DNA of 64,000 bases from positions 7,427-71,426 of the forward strand of contig CAZSSM010000030.1 in NCBI GenBank assembly GCA_964609385.1, read 5' to 3'. Made by a program: the position numbers and the translations under genes. The first letter of the stretch is position 1, and each line of letters starts with the position of its first letter. Source of the DNA: CAZSSM01 sp964609385 (GTDB lineage Bacteria > Planctomycetota > Planctomycetia > Isosphaerales > Isosphaeraceae). The notes beneath the pieces were generated by a model, which worked only from the letters and a program-made list of their open reading frames with translations, made no database searches and was not told the origin of the DNA. Positions 17,912 to 26,935 of this stretch are shown here, in pieces.

Positions 17912-18807
17912 ATGACCACCATGTCGGTCGACCACGACGAGCGGATCCGAATGGCCCGCCTGGCTCTCGATGGGCTCTCGGTCGGGGACCCGTTCGGGAG
18001 CCGGTTCTTCAATCGGCCCGGTGCGTCCAGGATGCTTCCCCCTGCTCCCTGGTCGTACTCGGACGACACCGAGATGGCGCTGGCAGTCACTGAGGTCCTC
18101 GACCGTTGCGGACGGATCGAGCCCGACATGTTGGCTCGCCTGTTCGGATCACGATATCGAAGCGAACCGAATCGCGGGTACGGCAGACCGTCCGTCGGGT
18201 CTTGGAAGACATTACCGAGGGGATCCCCTGGGCTGAGGCCGCTGGTCGAGTCTTCGAGGAGCAGGGGTCGATGGGCAACGGTGGGGCGATGCGGGTGGCG
18301 CCGTTGGGTGCCTTCTTCGGCCGGGACGACGACGCGATCGTGATCGAGCAGGCACGGCTCTCCGCCTCGACGACCCATGCTCATCTGGAGGGGCAGGCCG
18401 GCGCGATCGCCGTGGCCCTTACGGTTGCCTGGGTAATGCGAAATCCGGTTCGCGATCGATCCGCCGACGGGAGCGCGATGTTGGAGTTCGTCACAGATCG
18501 GACTCCAAGGGGAACGACCCGATCGGGTACCGAACTGGCGTTGACCATCCCGTTCGATCGTCCCATCAGCGAAGCCGTCGCAGCCCTCGGCAACGGGAAT
18601 CGGATCACAGCGCCTGACACAGTCCCTTTCACGCTTTGGTGTGCCGCCCGACACCTGGACGACTACAGCGAAGCGCTCTGGAACGTCATCGAGGCCGGTG
18701 GGGATAACGACACCAACGCTGCGATCGTGGGCGGAATCGTTGCGGTCGCCCTCGGTGACGGATCGATCCCGGAATCCTGGCTGATGAGTCGCGAGCCGCT
18801 GAAATGA
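17912..18807 (+). pseudogene. ADP-ribosylglycohydrolase family protein, frameshifted
   Basis: Two overlapping frames together give one ~298-aa ADP-ribosylglycohydrolase. The first frame (from ATG 17912, GGGAG upstream) holds DGLSVGDPFGSRF and the metal motif YSDDTEMALAV, ending in sense near RSEPNRGYG. The second frame takes over at QTVRRVLEDI and carries GSMGNGGAMRVAPLG and the second metal motif GGDNDTNAAIVGGIVA. The join is at about 18179-18184, and one missing base restores a continuous protein (896 bases instead of 897). The family removes ADP-ribose from proteins or small molecules using two metal ions; all metal-site motifs are present. Either a fresh mutation or a base-call error. Confidence 0.85.
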
Positions 18808-18861
18808 CTTCGCAGAAAATCAACAATTCCAAGTAATGTTTGAAGTAATGAAATTAATTAT

Positions 18862-18893
18862 GTTCGAATCCGCCTGTCAAAGCGGATTCGAAC
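18862..18893. terminator. Bidirectional hairpin terminator
   Basis: Perfect 12-base stem GTTCGAATCCGC (18862-18873) with GCGGATTCGAAC (18882-18893) and an eight-base loop. It lies between the convergent ADP-ribosylglycohydrolase (ends 18807) and phosphatase (ends 18925) genes. Confidence 0.75.
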
Positions 18894-18924
18894 GGGTGAT
18901 GCAGGACTAATTCCGGCTCGCGAA

Positions 18925-20316
18925 TCAGTCCTGTTTTTCGTCAGCGGCCTCGCGGGTGCGGAGCCGTTCGGGGACGTCGGGGATTTGCTCAATGAGCAAG
19001 TTGGGCTCACCGCGGCCCTGCTTGCGAAGCTCGAAGCCGTCATAGATCTCGCCGAGGGCAGTGTGGGCTTTGTAGCTGAGCGTGTCACCGTCGATGGTGA
19101 TAACCTGATAGAGCTGCGTATCCTCGGCGGCCCGAGCCATCAGCTCGGTCCGTTCCACGTTATACATCTTGGGACCACTCACCGAGACGACATAGACGGT
19201 GCCGGCCTCGGGGCTTCGCGTCGCCACGCCGGTGCCGACGTTGATGTCATCGGACTGGCCGCTGATCAGCTTGGACCGCGCGTAGGTGTGGTCGTGACCG
19301 GTGAGAACCAGGTCGACGGCGAACCGGTCGTAGATCGGTTGCCAAAGGGCTCGGAGCGCAGAGTTGTCACGGCCTCGGGCCGACGAGTAAATAGGATAGT
19401 GGTGGGTGATGATCGTCCACGTGTTCGGGTTGTCTTCGAGGACACCTTCAAGCCAGGCGACCTGCTGTTCCTGGTCCTGCATCGAGTTGAGCGAGATGAT
19501 CCGAGCGTCCTGGTAATCGACGTAGTAGACGGTCTCTTCAAGGCCTTCGGGGCCGTGCTCGGGGAAGGTGAACGTGGGTCGCCAGTGGTGGGAAACGCGA
19601 CGATTCCCTTCGGAATCGCGGGTGTATTCGTGGTTGCCGGGCGTGGCAACGACCGGAACGGTGCCATGAAGCCAACCGCCTGCGTAGAACCACTCACCCC
19701 ATTCGCCGTCAGCCTCAGCGCGGTTGACCAGATCGCCGGCGTGGAGCAGGAAGGCGGCGCGAGGGGCGTCGGCGTGAGCCTCGCGGATCACACGCGACCA
19801 GAACGACTTGATCGCGTTCTGGGCATCGCCGAAGTAGAGGAAGGAGAACGGCTCGGCTTGATCGCTGGCGGTCCGGAACTGGAACCACTCGCTCCAGTTG
19901 ACGCCGTCACCGACGCGATAGGCGTAGGCTGTCTTGGGCTCGAGGTCATCGAACCGGACCGAATGGAAGTGCGCTTCATTGATGTCGGTGGTCAACGCCT
20001 CGGTTTGCGCTTCGAGTGTCTCGGCCTTGTCAGCGAATCCAGGGCCGGGCTCGGCGACAGCGATCTGGGCCTGAGCAGTTGTGATGTCGGTACTGGTCCG
20101 CCAGGTGACGGCTGCCGAGGTGGCCGGGTCGCCAGCGAAGCTGAGGACGATTCGGTCGGGCACAGGGGAGGGGGCGTAGGTCTCGGCCGGCCCGACGGCG
20201 CGGGGCGTGTTGTCGGGCTCGTGGGCTGAGAGAACTGACGTCGAGGCCAGGGAGAGACCAAGCACGCAGGTCGCCAAGGAGATGCGGATCACAGTCATCA
20301 TGGTTGAAGGACTCAT
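18925..20316 (-). CDS. Purple acid phosphatase-like metallophosphoesterase
   Basis: 463 aa from ATG at 20316 (ATG at 20301 also possible; neither has a strong ribosome binding site). Signal peptide at ~8-30 (ISLATCVLGLSLASTSVLSA), an N-terminal fibronectin-like domain (IVLSFAGDPATSAAVTWRTS ... YAYRVGDG), then a calcineurin-like domain with YFGDAQNA, LLHAGDLV, GNHEYTRD, THHYPIYSS and GHDHTYAR, the five metal-site blocks. Exported phosphatases of this type release phosphate from esters. The C-terminal tail is charged. It is 150 bases downstream of the DUF3500 gene on the same strand and may share its transcript. Confidence 0.93.
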   Translation of the reverse strand: MSPSTMMTVIRISLATCVLGLSLASTSVLSAHEPDNTPRAVGPAETYAPSPVPDRIVLSFAGDPATSAAVTWRTSTDITTAQAQIAVAEPGPGFADKAETLEAQTEALTTDINEAHFHSVRFDDLEPKTAYAYRVGDGVNWSEWFQFRTASDQAEPFSFLYFGDAQNAIKSFWSRVIREAHADAPRAAFLLHAGDLVNRAEADGEWGEWFYAGGWLHGTVPVVATPGNHEYTRDSEGNRRVSHHWRPTFTFPEHGPEGLEETVYYVDYQDARIISLNSMQDQEQQVAWLEGVLEDNPNTWTIITHHYPIYSSARGRDNSALRALWQPIYDRFAVDLVLTGHDHTYARSKLISGQSDDINVGTGVATRSPEAGTVYVVSVSGPKMYNVERTELMARAAEDTQLYQVITIDGDTLSYKAHTALGEIYDGFELRKQGRGEPNLLIEQIPDVPERLRTREAADEKQD

Positions 20317-20468
20317 CGAATCGAAAGGGAGGATGGGACAGAGATCCAGGACCAAATCTGATCCGTCGAGCAGCGGATGGATCGATCCCAGCGAGGGAGG
20401 AACCCCGACGCAAAAGCAACGCTCAGGAGCGGGGTCGTTGGTGTTGTATGTACGTCGGGGCGAAACGG

Positions 20469-21536
20469 TCACTCAGCGTCGAAGGCGATCCCGAAATCGC
20501 CATCGAGGTCTCGCCAGATGCTGTGGGAGTGATTGGCCAGGTTGCCCAGGCTATCCGGCTGGGTATTGACGAATTCGATCAAGAAGTTCGGCCCCTGGAT
20601 CCGGTAATAGTGCCCGATGCCTGGTTCGAGGGCCCCGGCCCAGGCGAAGTGGATCTCATCGGCCCCGCCGCGTCGGATCTTGGCGATTCGCTGCTGGGCC
20701 ACGTCATCCGGGACGGTCTGGATGTAGAGCTGGATGAGCTGGCGGAGCAGTCGCTTTTGCTCGGAGGTCATGGCCGAGTTGGGCAGGCCAACGGCGGGAG
20801 TACGGTCGGGCTGAGCCTGGCCACCGCCTCGGACGTCGCGGGGAGCCTGCTCGGCGATTCGACAACGGGCCAGTTGGTCGGGGTCAAGCGCGTTGACGAG
20901 GGCAAATGCCAGATCCTCTTCGCTGTCGAGAACACGAGTGTCTTTGGAAAGGAAGGCATCCCCGTAATCGGCGGTGACCCGAACCGGGTTGGCGCCGAAG
21001 AATTGGGGCGAGGAACTGACGACCTCGTCGCCCTCAACGACGAAGTTGAGCGAGAGGTGGTGGCCTTCGAAGCTTAGGCCCCAGCGGTCGTCCGGAGTCG
21101 GATCACCGAAGACGGTCACGAAATAGCGACCGGGGTCTCGATTGGTCCCGGAGCGTCCGGTACGTCGCTGAATCTCTTCGAGAATCGCTTCCAGCTTCAT
21201 GACACCGGTCGATTTCTCGAAGCCAATCTGGCTGAGAGCGGCTTGAAGTAGCGCATCGAGGGCCTCACGCTGGTCCGCGTCGAGGTCGCCGATCGGGATA
21301 CCCTTGCGATTGTCCTTGGGAATGAAGTGCCAATCGAGCCGGCTTGGATCATCGAACGGGATGACGGCCTCACCTCGCTGCTCGTCATTCAAAGCATCGA
21401 GGAAGGTCTGAGCCGTCTCGGTCATCGCCGTGCCGGTCTTGAGCTGGATGAGGAGGTAGCCGGTGGCCGACCCGGCGATCGTCATGGCGCCGATCAAGCA
21501 GGTGATCGACCAGGTGCGGAGGGGGCGGAAGGTCAT
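20469..21536 (-). CDS. DUF3500 family exported protein
   Basis: 355 aa from ATG at 21536, with GGGAG eight bases upstream. The N-terminus is a signal peptide or anchor (WSITCLIGAMTIAGSATGYLL). The body matches DUF3500 as I know it: QTFLDALNDEQR, DWHFIPKDNRKG, GRYFVTVFGDP, WGLSFEGHHLSLNF, and the C-terminal IHFAWAGALEPGIGHYYRIQ with FLIEFVNTQ. His-rich conserved pieces suggest an enzyme with metal or acid-base chemistry, but the family has no established function. Lies between a leucine-rich-repeat lipoprotein and the phosphatase on the same strand. Confidence 0.9.
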   Translation of the reverse strand: MTFRPLRTWSITCLIGAMTIAGSATGYLLIQLKTGTAMTETAQTFLDALNDEQRGEAVIPFDDPSRLDWHFIPKDNRKGIPIGDLDADQREALDALLQAALSQIGFEKSTGVMKLEAILEEIQRRTGRSGTNRDPGRYFVTVFGDPTPDDRWGLSFEGHHLSLNFVVEGDEVVSSSPQFFGANPVRVTADYGDAFLSKDTRVLDSEEDLAFALVNALDPDQLARCRIAEQAPRDVRGGGQAQPDRTPAVGLPNSAMTSEQKRLLRQLIQLYIQTVPDDVAQQRIAKIRRGGADEIHFAWAGALEPGIGHYYRIQGPNFLIEFVNTQPDSLGNLANHSHSIWRDLDGDFGIAFDAE

Positions 21537-21748
21537 GGCAGGGTCTCCCTTAGAGGTGGGGTCGTCGTCGAGGTCGGAGGCCGTATTCGATGGCTTCGCG
21601 ACACCCAAAAGACCATGATACGGCTCCACCGCCGGGATCGCCATTTACTGGGCGAACCGCAATGCGATTCGTCGGGGCATCCTCCCTGGTTTGCAACGAG
21701 AAGGGGTGCAAGGGTTGATACCGGATTGCTCGCGCATCCGTCGATTGA

Positions 21749-22711
21749 TCAGACCGACGGGTCCTCGCTTGAAGGCTCCTCGACAGTTTCCCGGGCGTCG
21801 TCATCGTCGCCACCCGAATCCTCTTCGTTCGATCTGGCCTCGGAGACCACATCGCCCCCTTGGGACGCGATGGCTGCCGTTTCGGCAACAAAGTCGATGG
21901 CATTGACATGCAAATGCACGTCTTTGCGTTGGTCGTAGAACGAGTTGAGCCCTTTAGCAGTGATTTGGGTATGGTCGATGTAGAAGGACTCGAGCGACTC
22001 GATCTCGGCGATCGTTGAAAGCGCGGCGTCGGTGATCGGCGAATTGATCAGGTGCAGGAATCGAAGGTTGGGCAACGTAGTCAAGACGGTCAACCCGTCG
22101 TCGGTCAAGTCGCGGCTGCCTAAGCGGACCTGAACCAGGCCCGGCAGCTCGCGGAGGACCTCGAGTCCGTCGTCCGTGATCCGAGTTTGATGGAGGTTCA
22201 AGTGTGTCAGGTTGGGCTGTTGGGTCAGAGCGCGGAGTCCCGCGTCGGTGACTCTGGTCCCGGTAAGATTGATCCGCTCCAAGCCCTCGATCTCAGTGAG
22301 AATTTGAAGAGCCTCGTCGCCAAAGCGAGGTCCACGGATCTCGACGGAGACCAGATCGGGGCAGGTGGGCAAGACCTTCAGGTCGCGGTCGAATAGGATG
22401 GCGCGTCCCAGAGCCAGCCTGCGGAGCCCAGCAACCTCGTTCAACTGGGCCAAATCGTCATTGCGTGCGTAGGTTCGATCTAAGGAGATCTCGTCCGACT
22501 CACCTCGCTGAACCGCAGCCAGTTGCTCGGCGAAGGTGGGTTCACCGACGATCGCGATCTCTTCCAGAGGAATCGGTGTGGTCGCATCATCGCGGCACCC
22601 AATCGGCGCCACTACGCCGAGGAGCATCAAGAGCGAGAGGAGTCCTCGGAGCCCAGGGTTCGTTCCATCGAATACCACGTCTCTTGGGGAGATCGGCAAC
22701 CGGGTCGTCAT
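21749..22711 (-). CDS. Leucine-rich-repeat lipoprotein
   Basis: 320 aa from ATG at 22711, GAGG seven bases upstream. N-terminal hydrophobic segment LLSLLMLLGVVAPIGC fits a lipobox with Cys at ~39, so the mature protein is probably membrane-anchored. Residues ~90-260 form about seven leucine-rich repeats of the bacterial/cysteine-containing type (GLERINLTGTRVTDAGLRAL, LTHLNLHQTRITDDGLEVL, LRFLHLINSPITDAALST). The tail is very acidic (SNEEDSGGDDDDARETVEE). LRR proteins bind other proteins; the partner is unknown. No catalytic domain seen. Confidence 0.9.
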   Translation of the reverse strand: MTTRLPISPRDVVFDGTNPGLRGLLSLLMLLGVVAPIGCRDDATTPIPLEEIAIVGEPTFAEQLAAVQRGESDEISLDRTYARNDDLAQLNEVAGLRRLALGRAILFDRDLKVLPTCPDLVSVEIRGPRFGDEALQILTEIEGLERINLTGTRVTDAGLRALTQQPNLTHLNLHQTRITDDGLEVLRELPGLVQVRLGSRDLTDDGLTVLTTLPNLRFLHLINSPITDAALSTIAEIESLESFYIDHTQITAKGLNSFYDQRKDVHLHVNAIDFVAETAAIASQGGDVVSEARSNEEDSGGDDDDARETVEEPSSEDPSV

Positions 22712-22869
22712 GAGTCTACCTCAGAGTCAGGTCGAGGCCAGGAGTGCGGGCCGCCAAACGATCGGTGATGCCAAACCGCGATGGGTGGGCCTAGCTCTCG
22801 CGCGGACCTTCATCCGCCGCATTCGCCAGGAACTCGTCAACGATCCTTCGACCGGCCGACCTGTTTGGT

Positions 22870-23682
22870 TCATCCGAGCAGGCCTGGCGGTCCGAGTTCG
22901 TTGAGCTGATCAACAGGCCAATCGTCAAGAACGGCCACGAAGCGAAGCCGGACGTAGTCGGCGGTCCAACGGCCCTTCAGATCGCGGAGCGAGGGCTCAA
23001 GCAACCTCCGGACGCGCTGGAGGAACTGTCCTTGAGCCTCTAAAGGGACGGCGCTGAGTGCTGAGCTGGCGAAGGTCTTGAGCCATCCTTCGATGTCCTG
23101 GGGCAGAAGGGTCGGTCGCGGAAACAAAACACAGAGCGAAATACGGAACCCTCGATGCTTCAGGAGTCCAGCGAAGTGCTCGGCGGTCAGGAAGGTCCAG
23201 GGGTTGAGCTGGTTCTCATTGATGGCGTAGTCGGCTCCCACAGCTCGGAGAGCCGTTGCGATGGCAGCGATATTGCCGTGACCGCCGCATTCCCCGACGA
23301 ATTGACCACCAGGTCGCAGGGCGCGGACGACACCATCGAGGACTGACTCGGTTTGAGGCATCCAATGCAAAGCCGCATTGGTGAAGACCACGTCGAATTC
23401 GTCGACGAACTCCAACGCTTGGCCGTCCCCAAGCCGAACGTCGAGTCCACTCGCCTGGGCCGCCTCGACCATCGCCGGTGAACTGTCCAGGCCGGTCACC
23501 GAGGCGCCCGCCTCGACCAATCGGGTGGTCAAAACCCCATCGCCGCAGCCCAGATCAAGGACTCGGGAGCCGGGGAGATCCTCGATCAGATCCAGCAGCG
23601 ATCGACCCAGTTCGGGAACGAAGCCGCCCTGTTTGGCGTATAGGTGCGGATCCCAAGACGATGATCCCGGTTTGGTCGACAT
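22870..23682 (-). CDS. SAM-dependent methyltransferase (class I)
   Basis: 270 aa. Rossmann-type methyltransferase: motif I VLDLGCGDGVLT (~41-52), acidic strand end VTGLDSSPAMVE, motif with DVRLGDGQALEF and a strand FDVVFTNAALHWMPQ, then LRPGGQFVGECGG. This set resembles trans-aconitate/ubiquinone-type methyltransferases that act on small molecules in the cytoplasm. Substrate unknown. It is divergent from the glyoxalase gene at 23880. Confidence 0.9.
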   Translation of the reverse strand: MSTKPGSSSWDPHLYAKQGGFVPELGRSLLDLIEDLPGSRVLDLGCGDGVLTTRLVEAGASVTGLDSSPAMVEAAQASGLDVRLGDGQALEFVDEFDVVFTNAALHWMPQTESVLDGVVRALRPGGQFVGECGGHGNIAAIATALRAVGADYAINENQLNPWTFLTAEHFAGLLKHRGFRISLCVLFPRPTLLPQDIEGWLKTFASSALSAVPLEAQGQFLQRVRRLLEPSLRDLKGRWTADYVRLRFVAVLDDWPVDQLNELGPPGLLG

Positions 23683-23879
23683 CTCCGTCTCTTCCTCAAG
23701 GAATGGTCAAGTGGTGCCATCGAGCCCGACCGCAGTCGGGACGCTTCATTGACGACGGGGGGCAGGCTGTTCAACAATCAACGACGACTGAACGTCCGAG
23801 CCTCAAGTTGGTCTGAGACCCGTACACTCCGCGATTCATACCGCTTTGCCTTCAACCATTCCTCTCCCGGAGGCCGCCC

Positions 23880-24320
23880 GTGGAATATCTCCATACGATG
23901 GTTCGCGTGACTGATTTGGACGCATCCCTGGACTTTTACTGCAACAAGCTCGGGCTTGTCGAAGTTCGACGCACCGAGCACGAGAAGGGGCGATTCACTT
24001 TGGTCTTCCTGGCTGCCCCAGGAGACGCTGAAGCCGCCAAGGAGTCGAAATCTCCGCTGCTAGAACTGACCTACAATTGGGACCCCGAGGAGTACTCTGG
24101 TGGCCGCAACTTCGGACACCTTGCGTATCGGGTCGACAATATCTACGAGACGTGCCAGAAGTTGATGGACGCTGGAGTGACAATTAGTCGTCCACCGCGG
24201 GACGGCTATATGGCCTTCGTTCGCTCGCCGGATAACATCTCCATCGAACTGCTCCAGAAGGGCGACAAGCTGGATCCGGCTGAGCCATGGGCTTCGATGC
24301 AGAACACCGGCGTTTGGTGA
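23880..24320 (+). CDS. gloA: Lactoylglutathione lyase (glyoxalase I)
   Basis: 146 aa from GTG at 23880, preceded by GGAGG at six bases. It converts the hemithioacetal of methylglyoxal and a thiol to S-lactoyl-thiol. All four metal ligands expected in the family are visible: His5 (YLHTMVRV), Glu near 62 (LLELTYNW), His near 79 (FGHLAYRV) and Glu near 125 (ISIELLQ). Length is slightly above that of E. coli GloA. It converges on the histidine kinase gene with only 27 bases between. Confidence 0.93.
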   Translation: MEYLHTMVRVTDLDASLDFYCNKLGLVEVRRTEHEKGRFTLVFLAAPGDAEAAKESKSPLLELTYNWDPEEYSGGRNFGHLAYRVDNIYETCQKLMDAGVTISRPPRDGYMAFVRSPDNISIELLQKGDKLDPAEPWASMQNTGVW

Positions 24321-24347
24321 GGTTGTGGTCCGGGGCGGATTCGTCGA

Positions 24348-26036
24348 TCAAGAGGCGACCGGTCGACCGGGATCCGAGTCATCTCCAGGAGGATCGTCGA
24401 GCACATCGCGGATGGCCCGCTTCAATGCGGTCAGGTCCAACGGCTTGACCAAGTGAGTGGCGAACCCGGCGTCTCGGCTTCGGGCCACGTCCTCCTCACG
24501 GCCGTAACCGGTTAGAGCAATCCCCAAGATCTCTCCACGCTCCTTGAGACTTCGGATCAACTCCAACCCGCTTTGATCCGGTAGAGCGATATCCGAAATG
24601 ACCAGGTCAATCCTTCCCGCCTGGTCAGCTTCATTTATTGCTTCCGCGTATGAATGGGCCACGTAGACTACGTACCCGGATCGGCGGAGCGATCGCGCGA
24701 TGATGGATGCAGTTCCCTCATGATCTTCGACGACGAGGATCCGTTTCGGAACCGCGGCGAGGGCGTTCTGAGGACTCGGCGCCGGCGCTCGAGCTGCCCT
24801 CGATCCGGCCGGAGTTTTCGGGGCTTTCACGGTGCTGAGGCTGGCCACCAGTCCTTCGGGGGTCGGGATCTTGATCTGAAAGGTTGCACCGAGACCTAAT
24901 CCCGGACTCGTGACATGAAGTGTCCCGCGATGGGCGTGAACGATCTGATGGCTGATGGCCAAGCCCAGACCAAGCCCATCGCCCCGGTCGGCCGATTCTC
25001 GAGTTTGCGTGAACGGCTGGAAAATCCGATCGAGGTCGTTAGCGGCAATGCCCTGACCCTCGTCTTGCACCTCGATCTGAAGCTCGGATCCTTCGTTGCG
25101 GGTGCGGATGGTGATCAAACCCTTCGGCTCGCTGAACTTGATCGCGTTCTTCAGGAGGTTCCAGATCACCTGTTGAAACCGGATCGAGTCGCCATGGAGC
25201 AATCCGTTCGAGGCATCTCGTTCTATCCGCAGATCGATCTGGTTCTGTTCCAGTTCCGCACGACAGATCTCGACGGCCTGATCGATCAATTGATGAGCAT
25301 CGATGGTCTCGAATCGGAAGGGCAGTTTGCCCTCTTCGATCCGGACGATGTCGAGCAGATCGTCGATCAAACGGGTCTCGAGGACGACATTGGAACGGCA
25401 CATCTCGAGGGTCTTGCGAAGCGCTTCGGGAGTCGCCGGATCATCCAAGAGATCGGAGAGCCCAAGAAGGACCGGAGTCAAGGGGGTCCGTAACTCGTGA
25501 GAGAGCATGGCGAGGAACCGATCCTTGATCCGATTGGCCCGCTCGGCCTCCTCGCGTGCCGACTGCGCCTGGGCCCGTTCCTCCTCGGCTTCGCGTCGCA
25601 CCGCTTTCTCGCGTTCGAGCAGTCGGCTCCGTTCCTCCTCGGACCGCTTCCACTGGGTCATGTCTCGCATGATCTTAGCGAAGCCGATAAGGCGATCGTG
25701 CTCGTCATGGATCGCCGTCATGATGCCCGATGCGTAGAAAGTTTGGCCATCCTGGCGGAGATGCCAGCGCATGTCATCGGCACGGCCCTGGAGCATGGCT
25801 GTCTGCATCTCGAACTCGGGTCGGCCCTCGGCCCGGTCCTTCTCGGTGAAGAACAACGCGACGGAACGCCCCAGGATCGCGGACTCTTCGTAGCCCAGCA
25901 CCCGTTCGGCACCGATGTTCCAGGACGTGACACGCCCCTCGAGATCGATGGTGAAGATGGCGTAATCGCGCGCGTTTTCAATGATCAATCGATGGAGGCG
26001 ATCACCCCCCGGATTCATGTCAACGGTTGAGTTCAT
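24348..26036 (-). CDS. Hybrid sensor histidine kinase (PAS-HisKA-HATPase-REC)
   Basis: 562 aa from ATG at 26036, AGGA seven bases upstream. Order: PAS domain at ~15-135 (DYAIFTIDLEGRVTSWNIGAERVLGY), Arg/Glu-rich coiled coil (~135-170), HisKA with FLAMLSHELRTPLTPVLLG, HATPase with NLLKNAIKFS, DEGQGIAANDL and GDGLGLGLAI, a Pro/Ala linker, and a C-terminal receiver domain (RILVVEDHEGT, DLVISDIALPDQSG with the phospho-acceptor Asp, LTGYG, LVKPLD). No membrane segment, so a cytoplasmic sensor. The receiver suggests a phosphorelay, but no partner gene is adjacent. Confidence 0.95.
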   Translation of the reverse strand: MNSTVDMNPGGDRLHRLIIENARDYAIFTIDLEGRVTSWNIGAERVLGYEESAILGRSVALFFTEKDRAEGRPEFEMQTAMLQGRADDMRWHLRQDGQTFYASGIMTAIHDEHDRLIGFAKIMRDMTQWKRSEEERSRLLEREKAVRREAEEERAQAQSAREEAERANRIKDRFLAMLSHELRTPLTPVLLGLSDLLDDPATPEALRKTLEMCRSNVVLETRLIDDLLDIVRIEEGKLPFRFETIDAHQLIDQAVEICRAELEQNQIDLRIERDASNGLLHGDSIRFQQVIWNLLKNAIKFSEPKGLITIRTRNEGSELQIEVQDEGQGIAANDLDRIFQPFTQTRESADRGDGLGLGLAISHQIVHAHRGTLHVTSPGLGLGATFQIKIPTPEGLVASLSTVKAPKTPAGSRAARAPAPSPQNALAAVPKRILVVEDHEGTASIIARSLRRSGYVVYVAHSYAEAINEADQAGRIDLVISDIALPDQSGLELIRSLKERGEILGIALTGYGREEDVARSRDAGFATHLVKPLDLTALKRAIRDVLDDPPGDDSDPGRPVAS

Positions 26037-26206
26037 CAAGTGTTCCTAGATCCGAATGGGATTTGCGGGGCGTCCGCCATCACCAGGGATCGCAAGCGGC
26101 TCTTTCTGAGCGATCATCTATGAGAATCCAGGTCGACCCTCGACGCAAGCATTGATCCGCCCGCACGGCCCGCGCGATGACAAAGCCGAGTCAATCCGAG
26201 GTTCGC

Positions 26207-26814
26207 TCAGAAGCGTGAACCGGGTTGTTCTAAAAACGCGAGCTCTTCCGGTGTCGAGGTTCGGCCGAGGATCGCATTGCGGTGTGGGAACCGGCCGAAC
26301 CGAGCGATGACCTCGCGGTGCCGCTCGGCGTAGTCGACGAATCCCGTAAATGGTTCCTGTGAGGATGACGCGACGGTCGCGACAAGCCAACGCATCCGAT
26401 GGAGGCAGGACTCCTGATGATCAAGATCCTCGGCATGCTCTAGCGGCATATACATGAAGACTCGCTCGATCGGTGTGAGCTGCTCGTCGATCCCGATCGC
26501 GATCGCCTCCAGACTGAGGTTCAGAGCGCATGCGTCCTGGGCGAAGGCCAGGGGCGTCCCGCGATGGATGACCCGCGAGAACTGATCGAGCACGATGATC
26601 AAGGCCAGTCGGCCATGCGTGGTTACGGTCCAGTGATCGAGTCGTCCGTCGGCGGCCCATTCCAGGGTTGTGCCAAACCTCCGCGCGATCTCCCGATCGG
26701 TTTGCTCATCCTTGCTCCACCAGAGTTTGGCCTGGCGACTCGCGATCGTCCCGGGATCCGGATCAGGAGGGCCAAACCAGAAATCGAGGACTTTCTTAGG
26801 TTCGTAACATCCAT
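26207..26814 (-). pseudogene. DUF924 family protein with broken start
   Basis: The DUF924 body is intact from VLDFWFGPPDPDPG through RQAKLWWSKDE, ALIIVLDQFSRVIHRGTP, ERVFMYMPLEHAED and GRFPHRNAILGR to the stop at 26207. Its frame has no ATG, GTG or TTG before that body: going upstream it meets TAG first. A suitable ATG (26814, MDVT) is one frame away, so a single missing base near 26800-26810 would restore a ~202-aa protein. Family function is not established. Could instead use a rare start codon such as ATC, but the frameshift is simpler. Confidence 0.8.
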
Positions 26815-26935
26815 CTGAGATGCAAAAAAATCTATGTTTTTCGAGTGTTCCATAGCACTACTTTGGTGATGGGACGGTCATCTCGTCCGAGGAGTCTCCA
26901 TGGTGTCCGATCGCCTATCTCGATCGGAGGCTGGA

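Noticed and set aside
18862..18893. GTTCGAATCC resembles a tRNA T-arm
   Set aside because: The sequence is one arm of a perfect hairpin between convergent genes, and no acceptor, D or anticodon arm fits around it.
18985..20229. 414-codon plus-strand ORF
   Set aside because: Antisense of the purple acid phosphatase, which has all metal motifs on the minus strand.
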